Shown: positions 52,666 to 61,282 of the stretch, piece by piece
Position numbering within the stretch: position 1 is the first letter of the stretch
How the letters are laid out: each line of letters opens with the position of its first letter
Assembly: GCF_014196925.1 (NCBI RefSeq)
Contig: NZ_JACIEN010000001.1
Coordinates: 806,001 to 870,000 of the forward strand
Direction of reading: 5' to 3'
Length of the DNA stretch: 64,000 nt
From: Chelatococcus caeni
GTDB lineage: Bacteria; Pseudomonadota; Alphaproteobacteria; Rhizobiales; Beijerinckiaceae
Position numbers and translations under genes: made by a program
The notes under the pieces: generated by a model
Told to the model about the DNA's origin: nothing
What the model saw: the letters and a program-made list of their open reading frames with translations, nothing else
The model's database searches: none

Positions 52666-52956
52666 ATGGCCAAGGCCTATTGGGTCGCCACCTATCGTTC
52701 GGTCAGCAATCCTGAGGCACTGGCCGCCTATGCCAAGCTGAGCGGCCCTGCGATTATGGCCGCCGGAGGCCGCATTCTCGTGCGAGGAATGCCGGTGCAC
52801 CTGTACGAAGAGGGGCTTCAGCAACGCACCGTGGTGATCGAGTTCGACTCGGTCGAGCAGGCCCGAGCGGCGCATGATAGCCCGGCGTATCAGGAGGCCC
52901 TGGCTGCGCTGGCTGGCGGAGCAGAGCGCGACATTCGCATCGTGGAAGGCGTATGA
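52666..52956 (+). CDS. DUF1330 family protein, second copy
   Basis: A 96-residue DUF1330 protein (AYWVATYRSVSNPEAL near the N-terminus, VVIEFDSVEQARAAHDSPAY and terminal IVEGV), the same length as but clearly diverged from the copy at 11743. GGAGGGGAAG precedes the ATG. The 244-bp spacer before it holds nothing recognisable. Its function is unknown; family members are stress- or pathway-associated small proteins. Confidence 0.82.
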   Translation: MAKAYWVATYRSVSNPEALAAYAKLSGPAIMAAGGRILVRGMPVHLYEEGLQQRTVVIEFDSVEQARAAHDSPAYQEALAALAGGAERDIRIVEGV

Positions 52957-53308
52957 AGCGTCTGTGGGACCGCCGGTCCCGCCTGAGACGGTTCGCTGAT
53001 CTCGGACATGTCCGCATCCCCGCATTGGCGGCAGCGAGCAAGTGAACTGGTCATGAGCCGGCCGTTCAGCGAAATGTCTGCTTCCCTCCGAAGTTGACAC
53101 CTGTATTTGCGGGGTCAGCTTTTTCGTCCCTCCAGCGCTTCAATGGCCGGTTTTCAGTCTAGAGTATTATTTTTGGCGGATGGGCGAGACGGGTTCGCCG
53201 GGCACCGCCCCCTTTGCGGATCGGTCCGGCCACAGGCGTGTCCTTCGATCGTCGGGCGACGCCGGTAAGTTGTGGTATCCACGAGTGCCCTGGCACGCTG
53301 AGCACGAC

Positions 53309-54040
53309 ATGGCCCAGAACATCTATGACGATCCGACCTTCTTCGCCGGCTACAGCGGGTTGCCGCGCTCCGTGGACGGCCTTGCCGCCGCACCGGAATG
53401 GCCGGCGCTGCGGGCGCTCCTGCCCGACATGACCGGCCTGCGGGTGGTCGACCTCGGCTGCGGCTTCGGCTGGTTCTGCCGCTTCGCGCGTGAGGCCGGC
53501 GCGGCGCGCGTGCTCGGCCTCGACATATCCGAAAGGATGCTGACGCGGGCGAGGGGCGAGACGCGGGATAACGGGATCACCTACGAGCGTGCGGACCTCG
53601 AGCACCTCGACCTGCCGCAGGCCGTCTTCGATCTCGCCTACAGCTCGCTGGCGCTGCACTATGTCGAGGATCTCGGCCGGCTGTTCGCGACCGTCCACCG
53701 CGCGCTCGTACCCGGCGCGCGCTTCGTCTTCTCGATCGAGCACCCGATCTTCATGGCCTCGCGCCGGCCGGGCTGGATCACGGATGCCGAGGGGCACAAG
53801 AGCTGGCCCGTCGACAGCTATCACCTGGAAGGCCCGCGCCGGACCGATTGGCTCGCCGAGGGCGTTCTCAAATATCACCGCACCCTCGGCACGACGCTCA
53901 ACCTCCTCATCCGGAACGGCTTCGCCATCCGGCATGTGGAGGATTTCGCGCCGAGCGAGGCCGACATCGCTGCGCGGCCGGACCTCGCGGAGGAACGCGA
54001 GCGCCCCATGTTCCTCCTCGTCGCCGCAGACCGGGCCTGA
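53309..54040 (+). CDS. class I SAM-dependent methyltransferase
   Basis: A 243-residue methyltransferase (PF08241/PF13649 type). The SAM-binding motif I is VVDLGCGFGWFCRFA (about residues 46-60), followed by LGLDISERMLTRAR and the post-motif DLAYSSLALHYVEDL (about 107-121). The start is the ATG at 53309; the longer open frame has no ribosome site. It stands alone between a DUF1330 gene and a convergent DsbA-like gene. Small-molecule methylation is likely; substrate unknown. Confidence 0.87.
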   Translation: MAQNIYDDPTFFAGYSGLPRSVDGLAAAPEWPALRALLPDMTGLRVVDLGCGFGWFCRFAREAGAARVLGLDISERMLTRARGETRDNGITYERADLEHLDLPQAVFDLAYSSLALHYVEDLGRLFATVHRALVPGARFVFSIEHPIFMASRRPGWITDAEGHKSWPVDSYHLEGPRRTDWLAEGVLKYHRTLGTTLNLLIRNGFAIRHVEDFAPSEADIAARPDLAEERERPMFLLVAADRA

Positions 54041-54091
54041 GACGCGGGAAAGCAGGTCCCCGCGCCGCGAGTTGTCCCTGAACTGGCCGGT

Positions 54092-54727
54092 TCACGCAGC
54101 GTCCAGCGCTGCAGCCAGCCGATCCACCTCGCCAAAAAGCGCGCTCGCATCGACCGTTGCCCGGCCCCGGCCGGTATCGAGGATCAGGGTCGGCACGCCC
54201 CGTGCGCCGAAGCGCTGCATCTCGGCCCGGCCTTCCGCGATGCGGGCGCGGTTGGCTGCGAGGAGCTCCTCGTCTGCCGCATGGCAGCGCGCAGCGGCCT
54301 CCGCCAGCCCGAGGCCGGCGAGGACGTCGGCGATCACGGCCGGATCGCCGTTGTCGCGCCCCTCCACATACCGGACATGCTGGATGGCCTTCAGCGCCTC
54401 GAACTCCCGTTCGGGCGCCGTCAGGCGGACGGCCGTGAGCCCGAGCGTCGCCGGCCCGGAATCGACGGCCGCGGTGCGGCTCGCCAGCACGTTCACGCGG
54501 TACTGCTCGGTGAAGCGCTGGCCGGAGAGCCGGGCGATCCGCTGGTCGGCCTCCCAGGCATGGGCGGCGAAGGCTGCATTCATGGGGAACGCGCCCTCGT
54601 CCGCAAACAGCCCCGTCGGCACGAGATCGATCGTGAGGCTCTCGTGCGCCATTAGCCTTTCGAGGGCGGGGGAGGCGCCATAGCACCAGCCGCAGAGCGG
54701 ATCGAACAGGTAGGTGAGGCGGCGCAT
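54092..54727 (-). CDS. DsbA family thioredoxin-fold oxidoreductase
   Basis: A 211-residue DsbA-like protein (PF01323) with the redox motif CGWC at about residues 12-15 in LFDPLCGWCYGASPALE, and a cis-Pro loop ARGVPTLIL (about 178-186). There is no signal peptide, so it is probably cytoplasmic, like the FrnE/2-hydroxychromene isomerase side of the family. It starts one base after the stop codon of the NAD(P)-binding protein gene and forms a two-gene operon with it, divergent from an HxlR regulator. Confidence 0.87.
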   Translation of the reverse strand: MRRLTYLFDPLCGWCYGASPALERLMAHESLTIDLVPTGLFADEGAFPMNAAFAAHAWEADQRIARLSGQRFTEQYRVNVLASRTAAVDSGPATLGLTAVRLTAPEREFEALKAIQHVRYVEGRDNGDPAVIADVLAGLGLAEAAARCHAADEELLAANRARIAEGRAEMQRFGARGVPTLILDTGRGRATVDASALFGEVDRLAAALDAA

Positions 54728-54728
54728 C

Positions 54729-55340
54729 TCAATATCCGACGGTGAAGCGCTGGCGCAGGTGCTTCGGGCTCTCGATCTCGTCCGCCATGGCGATGGCGAA
54801 GTCCTCGTAGGAGATGCTGCTGCCCTTGTCGGTGGCGAGGAGCTGGTCCTTGCCGAGGCGGAACTTGCCCGTGCGCTCGCCCGGCACGAACAGGGCCGAA
54901 GGCGACAGGAAGGTCCAGTCGAGGTCGTCGACGGTCTTGAGGAAGCCGAGGAATTCCGCGCCGCGCAGCGCCTCCGCCTTGTACTGGGGTGGGAAGTCGG
55001 GCTGGTCGACGAGGCGCTGCCCCGGCGCGACATCGAGGCTGCCCGCGCCGCCGACGACGAGGAAGCGTTTCACGCCCGAGGCGCGCACGGCCTCGACCAG
55101 CACATCGAACGGCGTGTCGAGGAACCTCGTCGCGCTGACCACCGCGTCGTGGCCGGCCAGCAGTGCGGCAAGGCCGGACCTGTCGTTGACGTCCCCCGCG
55201 ACGGCGGTCACGCCCGGCAGGGCGGAGATTTTTTCCGGGCTGCGCGCGATCGCGCTGACCTGATGCCCCCGGTCCGACAGTTCCTTCAGAATGCGCGAGC
55301 CGACATTGCCGGAGGCGCCGATGAGCGCGATGCGTGCCAT
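54729..55340 (-). CDS. NAD(P)H-binding protein (YwnB/NmrA-like)
   Basis: A 203-residue Rossmann-fold protein with the nucleotide motif LIGASGNVGSRIL (about residues 5-17) and the C-terminal FLSPSALFVPGERTGKFRLG typical of the NAD(P)-binding domain 10 (PF13460) family of redox sensors and flavin reductase-like proteins. ATG 55340 has GAGGAA upstream; the ATG four codons earlier lacks spacing. It is the first gene of an operon with a DsbA-like protein, divergent from HxlR, a well-known arrangement for quinone- or electrophile-stress genes. Confidence 0.87.
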   Translation of the reverse strand: MARIALIGASGNVGSRILKELSDRGHQVSAIARSPEKISALPGVTAVAGDVNDRSGLAALLAGHDAVVSATRFLDTPFDVLVEAVRASGVKRFLVVGGAGSLDVAPGQRLVDQPDFPPQYKAEALRGAEFLGFLKTVDDLDWTFLSPSALFVPGERTGKFRLGKDQLLATDKGSSISYEDFAIAMADEIESPKHLRQRFTVGY

Positions 55341-55488
55341 ATCATTCCTCATGGTTCTAGCTTGCGATCAGGTCTGAAAAGTAGACCGACGGGGCGGATC
55401 TATGGTATGCGGACGGCCCCCGCAAGACGTCACCGTCGGGTGATCTGGTCAGCCCGGCGTGACCGCCGGGGTCCTGGAGCGCAGCAGA

Positions 55489-55875
55489 ATGAACCGCGAC
55501 GACCTCATTCCGATTCCGTTCGTGTTCGAAGAGCCCTGTCCGATCCGGGATGTTCTCGACAGGATCGGCGACCAATGGAGCCTGCTCATCCTCGAGGTGC
55601 TGGCCCACGGCACGATGCGCTTCAGCCAGCTCGAGCGGGCGATCGGCGACATCTCCAAGCAGATGCTCTCCAAGACGCTGCGGCGCCTGGAGGAGGACGG
55701 CTTCGTGCGCCGCACCCTCTATCCGCAGGTGCCGCCGCGTGTCGAATATCAGCTGACCGACCTCGGTCGCTCCTTCCTGGTGCCGATGAAGAACCTCATC
55801 GCCTGGGCGAACGCCAATCACGGCGCGATCCGTGACGCCCGCGGCGATTATCGCGCCAGGGGCGCCGATCGCTGA
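55489..55875 (+). CDS. HxlR family transcriptional regulator
   Basis: A 128-residue winged-helix regulator with the HxlR core: CPIRDVLDRIGDQWSLLILE (about residues 17-36), RFSQLERAIGDISKQMLSKT and the wing VPPRVEYQLT. The N-proximal Cys17 corresponds to the thiol sensor position of some redox-responding members. It probably controls the divergent NAD(P)-binding/DsbA operon. A TTG-type start ten codons upstream is less likely than ATG 55489. Confidence 0.9.
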   Translation: MNRDDLIPIPFVFEEPCPIRDVLDRIGDQWSLLILEVLAHGTMRFSQLERAIGDISKQMLSKTLRRLEEDGFVRRTLYPQVPPRVEYQLTDLGRSFLVPMKNLIAWANANHGAIRDARGDYRARGADR

Positions 55876-55944
55876 GACGGGGTGGATCGTCCGCAGCCCT
55901 TGCCGGGCCCCGCCGAAGGCGACGGGGCCCGTTTCCGCCTTCCG

Positions 55945-58068
55945 TCAGTCCGCGAGCGTGCGCTCGCGCGGCCTTTCACGGTTCGGTCTTTCCGCTGGGG
56001 CTTCCTGCCTCAGGTCGATGCCCCGCTGCGCATAGGCGATGTAATCGGCGTCCGCGCCATACCGGTTGAGCGCGATGCCGGCCTGGGCGCGCGCCAGGAA
56101 GGCCGCGTCCTCTGCAGCGGCGGCCGGCGCAGCCGCTGCGGGATGGGGCGTGGCAGGGCGCGATGGAGCAGAAGGCGAAGAGGGCCGCTCGGGTTGCGCC
56201 GGCGCCGGCGTCCGGGATGCGGCTTCGGGCAGGAGGGCGGCGGCGAGCTGCGCCCCGCGGGCGACGGCGATGATGTCCTGGGCAACCCTGTCGCGCGCCA
56301 GCTTGCCGTCCTTCTTCTCCTGCTTGCTGAGGACCTTCAGGCTGTTGCGCAGATAATGATCCTCGGCGCGCGGATCGGCGGCTCGCAGCGCGGCGAGATG
56401 TTCCGGCTTCATGAGGTGCGGGCCTCGGCCCTTCAGGTTGAGATGGCCGGCGATATCGATCGCCCTGTCCTTGATGAGGCGGTGCATCGTCTTGTCAAAG
56501 ATGGCCTTCTGAACGGGGCCGGAGGCGGCGAGAAGCCGCGTCTGCGGATGGCTGTCCATGATCGCCCGCAGGCGCGCGCGCACCTCGCCGGCTGCTCCCG
56601 CGAGCGCTTGCGGGGGATAGTCCTTGTGGAAGAGCTCCGCCAGCCGCATGACATCGGCAGGGAGGAGCCCGGTGCGGCGGCTCGTGGCGAGGTCCGCCAC
56701 CCGCTTGGCGATCTTCTCCCTCCGGCTCAGCGCATCGGCGGGGGCGGCCGGCTTCTCCTCGGCGAGCACCTGATCGATCAGGCGGTGCAGCTTGGCCATG
56801 ACGGTGCGCCCCTGGGCATCCGCATAATGCCCGGCGAGAGCGGCGAGCGCCCCGTCGGGGCCGGCGGACCGCACCAGTTCATCCGGCGCGGACGCCTCGG
56901 CGGCGGCATGCGCCAATTCCGATGCGCCCTCTCCACGGAAGCGCGCCTCCTTCTTCTCGTAGACGATCTTCTCCACCGCGGCGCCGACCGTCAGCGGCGC
57001 GCCGACGGCCGCGAGCAGGACGCCGACGAGGCCGGCGACGCCGGTGAGCGAGGCGATGCTGCCGGCCGCCATCAGGCTCTGCCCGGCCGCCATGCCCGCG
57101 CCATGGACGATGGAATGGTGCTTGTTGTAATAGCCGAGCCGCTTGAGGCCCTGTTCCACGGCCCTGAAGACCGCCGGATCGATGAGGTCTCGGACGCTCT
57201 GCAGCGCCTGCCGGTCGCCCTTCAGCTGCCGGTGGCGCATCACGCCCGTCACGCATTTCGACGCGCCGACCGCGGCCATGGCGAGCTGCGAGGGCAGGAA
57301 CGCGGCCGTCGCCGCCGTGCCGAGCACGGCCCCCGCGGTCGCGGCACCCTGGCTCGCCACCGAGCCGGCGGGCGCAGCGCCCTCGACGATGCCGGCAACC
57401 GAATCCGCCATCGACAGGACCATGCCGCCCGTCATGCCCGTCATCGCCGCCGCCGTCGGGATGCTGAAGTTGCGGTCGATCTTCTCGGAGGTGGCCGTCG
57501 ACCGGTCTCGCGCATAGCGGGCGGCCTGATAGGCGAGGGCGGTGCCCGGCTGTTCGCCGTTTCCGCCGGCGTCCGGTCGCGCTGCCGCGGCGCTCCGCGC
57601 GAGGTCCATCACCGCTTCCGCGATGTCCTGGGGCGCCACGGTCCTGCCGGCGCAGGCGGAGAGAAGGCCCTGCGATTCCCTGAACATTCCCTTGATTCGC
57701 TCGACATCGGCCGGTGACGTGCCGGATCGCTCCAGCAGGTCGATGATCGCCTCCTCGCGCTCGTGCAGCTTCTGCAGGAGCTGCGGGAAATCCTCCCTGA
57801 AGCGTTCGGTGCATTCGTCGATGGCACCCTTGGCGCCGACGGCGACGAAGGGCGTGGCGACGCCGAGGATGGCGAGCGTGGCGATGGCCTGCTGCAGCTG
57901 CGGCAGGGACATGCCGAGCAGCGAGGCGAAATCGTCGATCCCGTCGACCGATCGCAGGTTCTCATAGGCGGCGACGAAGGGAGCCTTGAACGCATTCCTG
58001 TCGCTGGCGTTTTCGATCTGGAAGGACGGGCGTGAGGAAAACGGCAGAAGCTGTGAGAGGGATGGCAC
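55945..58068 (-). CDS. large hypothetical protein with glycine-rich hydrophobic segments
   Basis: A 707-residue protein I do not recognise. It has no classical signal peptide. Two glycine/alanine-rich hydrophobic regions (for example TAAAMTGMTGGMVLSMADSV about 205-224, and LTGVAGLVGVLLAAVGAPLT about 341-360) lie in an otherwise helical, charged protein. The C-terminal about 110 residues are Pro/Ala/Arg-rich and low in complexity. Helix-rich proteins with central amphipathic/hydrophobic stretches and a polar tail are reminiscent of secreted effectors or translocon proteins, but no family is evident. The gene faces away from bioR across a distinctly AT-rich spacer. Ribosome site: GAAAGGAGG directly upstream of the ATG at 58068. 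Confidence 0.75.
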   Translation of the reverse strand: MPSLSQLLPFSSRPSFQIENASDRNAFKAPFVAAYENLRSVDGIDDFASLLGMSLPQLQQAIATLAILGVATPFVAVGAKGAIDECTERFREDFPQLLQKLHEREEAIIDLLERSGTSPADVERIKGMFRESQGLLSACAGRTVAPQDIAEAVMDLARSAAAARPDAGGNGEQPGTALAYQAARYARDRSTATSEKIDRNFSIPTAAAMTGMTGGMVLSMADSVAGIVEGAAPAGSVASQGAATAGAVLGTAATAAFLPSQLAMAAVGASKCVTGVMRHRQLKGDRQALQSVRDLIDPAVFRAVEQGLKRLGYYNKHHSIVHGAGMAAGQSLMAAGSIASLTGVAGLVGVLLAAVGAPLTVGAAVEKIVYEKKEARFRGEGASELAHAAAEASAPDELVRSAGPDGALAALAGHYADAQGRTVMAKLHRLIDQVLAEEKPAAPADALSRREKIAKRVADLATSRRTGLLPADVMRLAELFHKDYPPQALAGAAGEVRARLRAIMDSHPQTRLLAASGPVQKAIFDKTMHRLIKDRAIDIAGHLNLKGRGPHLMKPEHLAALRAADPRAEDHYLRNSLKVLSKQEKKDGKLARDRVAQDIIAVARGAQLAAALLPEAASRTPAPAQPERPSSPSAPSRPATPHPAAAAPAAAAEDAAFLARAQAGIALNRYGADADYIAYAQRGIDLRQEAPAERPNRERPRERTLAD

Positions 58069-58394
58069 ATCGGCCTCCTTTCAATCGACTCGTTGCAGGC
58101 TTGATGGTTCGAAGGTGGGTTCGGACGGCTTTTTCTGAGATGTTGTTGAATATATTTTAGATATTGTATTTTGAATTTTTCTTTATGGCGGCGTGTGGTC
58201 ACGTTATTGTATTCTGTTTATAGCGATAGCGGTAGATCGGCGGAAAACGCAAGTATAATGCTCAATGAATGCTGTCTTTCCGTGGCGGTCAAGGTGGGCG
58301 CGCCCGTCGTGTGGCGCTTGCCCGCTGTGGCTGGACCGGCAACGCCGTCCGCCCTCTGTCGACAGCCGGGCGTGCGTGTTTTATCTATAAAATC
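58069..58394. other. AT-rich divergent promoter region
   Basis: About 325 bp between the 707-residue gene and bioR. The segment 58120-58260 is much richer in A and T than the rest of the window (runs such as TATTTTAGATATTG and GAATTTTTCTTTATGG). No gene is visible. The end near 58379 holds a BioR box. Confidence 0.6.
58379..58392. promoter_or_regulatory. BioR box at bioR (autoregulation)
   Basis: TTTTATCTATAAAA contains the TTATCTATAA core known for BioR of alphaproteobacteria and ends two bases before the bioR ATG. Binding there would block bioR's own translation-start region or promoter. Confidence 0.85.
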
Positions 58395-59057
58395 ATGACA
58401 CGAGAGCCTGAAGAGACGGTTGCGTCCAAGATCACCCGCATCCTCGCCGAGCGGATCGTATCCGGGGCGTTGGCGCCCGGGGAGAAGCTGCGGCAGGACC
58501 ATATCGCTGCCGAGTTCGGCGCGAGCCACGTTCCTGTACGGGAAGCCTTCCGCCGGCTGGAGGCGCGGGGGCTGGCCGCCAGCGAGCCGCGTCGCGGTAC
58601 GCGCGTCGCCTCCTTCGATCCTGCCGAGATGCGCGAGGTGGCCGAGATGCGCTCGGCGCTCGAGGCGCTGGCGCTGCGCCATGCCGTGCCGCATCTGACC
58701 GCGGCCATGCTCGCCGAGGCAGAGCGCGCGGCCGACGAGGCGGATCGGTGTCGCGACATCCGTTCCTGGGAGGCGGCGAACCGTCGCTTTCACCGGCTCC
58801 TCCTTGCGCCTTGCGGCATGTCGCGGCTGCTGCGGACGATCGACGACCTGCATGCGGCGAGCGCGCGCTTCCTCTTCGGAGGCTCGGCGGCGGCGTGGGA
58901 GCCGCGCGTCGATGTCGAGCATCGGGCGATCCTCGCCGCCTTGCGCAAGGGGGACGCTGACGCCGCCTGCGCGACGCTCGCCCGCCACGTCAAGCGCATC
59001 GGTCCCCTGCCGCGGCGGGCGCGGGTGGAGCAGGGCGGATATCCCCTCTTCGGCTGA
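58395..59057 (+). CDS. bioR: GntR family biotin regulator BioR
   Basis: A 220-residue FadR-like GntR regulator: winged helix (ASKITRILAERIVSGALAPG, then LRQDHIAAEFGASHVPVREA, about residues 11-52) and a helical FCD domain to the C-terminus. BioR represses biotin synthesis genes in alphaproteobacteria lacking a BirA DNA-binding domain. The identification rests on the exact BioR palindromes in front of this gene and of bioB, and on its position next to bioBFDAZ. The ATG follows the box by two bases. Confidence 0.9.
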   Translation: MTREPEETVASKITRILAERIVSGALAPGEKLRQDHIAAEFGASHVPVREAFRRLEARGLAASEPRRGTRVASFDPAEMREVAEMRSALEALALRHAVPHLTAAMLAEAERAADEADRCRDIRSWEAANRRFHRLLLAPCGMSRLLRTIDDLHAASARFLFGGSAAAWEPRVDVEHRAILAALRKGDADAACATLARHVKRIGPLPRRARVEQGGYPLFG

Positions 59058-59077
59058 CGGCTAGAGATCGGATTGCC

Positions 59078-59135
59078 ATTTTATAGATCGTGTGGAATCC
59101 ATTGATGACTGGATTCGCTATTTTATCTATAAAAT
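59078..59135. promoter_or_regulatory. BioR boxes upstream of bioB
   Basis: ATTTTATCTATAAAAT (59120-59135) is a perfect BioR palindrome 11 bp before the bioB start. A second, degenerate site, TTATAGATCG (59081-59090), matches the alternative TTATAGATAA form at 8 of 10 positions. Two sites about 40 bp apart could give cooperative repression. Confidence 0.85.
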
Positions 59136-59145
59136 GGAGTGGACG

Positions 59146-60168
59146 ATGCTCGAGACACCAACCGGAGAGGCCGAGGCGACGGCGCAGGCTGGCACCGGGC
59201 CGGCGGGTTTCTGGACATTGCAAAAGGCTGAGGCGCTCCACGGGCTGCCGTTCAACGATCTCATCCATCGCGCCCATGCGGTGCACCGGCGCCATTTCGA
59301 CCCCAATGCCATCCAGCTCAGCCGTCTTTTGAGCATCAAGACGGGCGGCTGCCCGGAGGATTGCGGCTATTGCTCGCAGAGCGTCCGCTACGACACGGGC
59401 GTCAAGGCGACCCGGCTGATGGCCCTCGAGGAGGTCGTCGCCGCTGCCCGCCGCGCCAAGGCGGAGGGCGCGACGCGCTTCTGCATGGGCGCCGCCTGGC
59501 GCAGCCCGAAGCCGCGCGACCTCGCCCGCGTCGCCGCCATGGTCGAGGCGGTGAAGGCCCTCGGCCTCGAAACCTGCGCCACGCTCGGCATGCTGACCGG
59601 GGAGGAGGCCGGGGCGCTGCGCGCCGCCGGGCTCGACTACTACAACCACAATGTCGACACCTCGCCCGGCTTCTACGGCGAGATCATCTCGACGCGCACC
59701 CTGGAAGACCGCCTCGCGACGCTGGCCAACGCGCGCGAGGTGGGCCTCAAGCTGTGCTGTGGCGGCATCGTCGGCCTCGGCGAGACGCTCGCTGACCGGC
59801 TCGCCATGCTGGTGCTGCTCGCCAATCTCGATCCCGCGCCCGAGAGCGTGCCGCTCAACCTGTGGAACGAGGTGGCGGGCGTGCCCGTCGCCGCGCGGGC
59901 GGAGCGGCCCGATGCCATCGCCTTCGCACGTCTCGTCGCGGTGGCGCGCATCATGATGCCGCAAAGCGTGCTGCGCCTGTCGGCCGGCCGGCAGTACATG
60001 AGCGACGAGGCGCAGGCCCTGTGCTTCTTCGCCGGTGCCAATTCGCTCTTCCTCGGCGAGACGCTGCTGACGACCCGCAATGCGGGCGAGGAGCGGGATG
60101 CGGCGCTCTTCGCGCGTCTCGGCCTCACCGCCATGCCGGCCGGCGAGGGTGCCGATGCCGGCGCATGA
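59146..60168 (+). CDS. bioB: biotin synthase
   Basis: A 340-residue radical-SAM enzyme that inserts sulfur into dethiobiotin, the last step of biotin synthesis. The 4Fe-4S ligands are Cys69, Cys73 and Cys76 in [13 protein letters not shown]. The other conserved cysteine blocks ([19 protein letters not shown]) and [16 protein letters not shown] are intact. ATG 59146 has GGAG 6 bases upstream; in-frame starts upstream overlap the BioR box. It is the first gene of bioBFDAZ, whose members overlap by up to 14 bases. Confidence 0.97.
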   Translation: MLETPTGEAEATAQAGTGPAGFWTLQKAEALHGLPFNDLIHRAHAVHRRHFDPNAIQLSRLLSIKTGGCPEDCGYCSQSVRYDTGVKATRLMALEEVVAAARRAKAEGATRFCMGAAWRSPKPRDLARVAAMVEAVKALGLETCATLGMLTGEEAGALRAAGLDYYNHNVDTSPGFYGEIISTRTLEDRLATLANAREVGLKLCCGGIVGLGETLADRLAMLVLLANLDPAPESVPLNLWNEVAGVPVAARAERPDAIAFARLVAVARIMMPQSVLRLSAGRQYMSDEAQALCFFAGANSLFLGETLLTTRNAGEERDAALFARLGLTAMPAGEGADAGA

Positions 60169-61282
60169 GACCGCCCTTGCGGCGCTCGACCGGCGCGGGC
60201 GGCTGCGCGCGCTGGCGCCGCGCCGCGGCATCGACTTCACCTCCAACGACTATCTCGGCCTCGCCGAGAGCGAGGCGCTGCGCGAGGCCGCCGCCGCCGC
60301 GCTCGCGCGCGGCGTGTCGGCAGGGGCGGGCGGCTCGCGCCTGCTGCGCGGCAACCACGCTGAGCACGAGGCGCTGGAGGAGGAGGCGGCGGCCTTCTTC
60401 GGCGCCGAGAGCACGCTCTTCTTCGCGAGTGGCTTTGCTGCCAATGCCGCCCTCGTCGCAACGCTGCCGCGCCGCGGCGATCTCGTCGTCCACGATGCGC
60501 TGATCCACGCCAGCGTGCACGAGGGGCTCGCCGCCTCGCCGGCCGAGGCCGTCGCGGTGCCGCACAACGATGCCGATGCCGTCGCCGATGCGATCCGCCG
60601 CTTCAGAACGGGGGGCGGGCGCGGCCGTGTATGGATCGCCGCCGAGACACTCTACGGCATGGACGGCGACGTCGCCCCGCTCGCCGATCTTGCGGCGATC
60701 GCCGACCGGCACGAGGCCATGCTGCTCCTCGACGAGGCCCATGCGACCGGTGTCTGCGGGCCCGGCGGGCGGGGCCTCGCTGCCGCACTCGAGGGGAGGG
60801 CGAACGTCGTGACCCTGCACACCTGCGGCAAGGCACTCGGCGTCATGGGCGCCCTCGTCTGCCTGCCGCGCACCCTGCGTGACTACATGATCAACCGCGC
60901 GCGCGGTTTCATCTACGCCACCGCGCCGTCGCCCCTCGTCGCCGCGCTCGTGCACGCGGCGCTCGGCCTCGTTTCTGCGGCCGAGGACCGCCGGCAGCGC
61001 CTCGCAGCGCTCGTCGCTCACGCGCGAGCAGGTCTCGCCCGCTGCGGCTTGCCCGCGACGGCGACGCAGATCCAGCCCGTCATCCTCGGCGCGGACCGCT
61101 GGGCGACTGCGGTTGCGGCGGCCTTGCTGGAGGAGGGGTTCGACGTGCGCGCCATCCGCCCGCCGACGGTGCCGCCCGGCACGGCGCGCCTGCGCATCGC
61201 GCTGACGCTGAACGTGGACGAGGCGGCGATCGACGCGCTCATCGCGGCGCTCGGCCGCGCCATCGAGAGGAGGGCGTCTTGA
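60155..61282 (+). CDS. bioF: 8-amino-7-oxononanoate synthase
   Basis: A 375-residue PLP-dependent alpha-oxoamine synthase that condenses pimeloyl-ACP (or CoA) with alanine. The N-terminal [12 protein letters not shown], the [15 protein letters not shown] region and the cofactor-binding Lys226 in [14 protein letters not shown] are present, plus the family ending [19 protein letters not shown]. The ATG at 60155 lies inside the end of bioB (14-bp overlap). Confidence 0.96.
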   Translation: MPAHETALAALDRRGRLRALAPRRGIDFTSNDYLGLAESEALREAAAAALARGVSAGAGGSRLLRGNHAEHEALEEEAAAFFGAESTLFFASGFAANAALVATLPRRGDLVVHDALIHASVHEGLAASPAEAVAVPHNDADAVADAIRRFRTGGGRGRVWIAAETLYGMDGDVAPLADLAAIADRHEAMLLLDEAHATGVCGPGGRGLAAALEGRANVVTLHTCGKALGVMGALVCLPRTLRDYMINRARGFIYATAPSPLVAALVHAALGLVSAAEDRRQRLAALVAHARAGLARCGLPATATQIQPVILGADRWATAVAAALLEEGFDVRAIRPPTVPPGTARLRIALTLNVDEAAIDALIAALGRAIERRAS

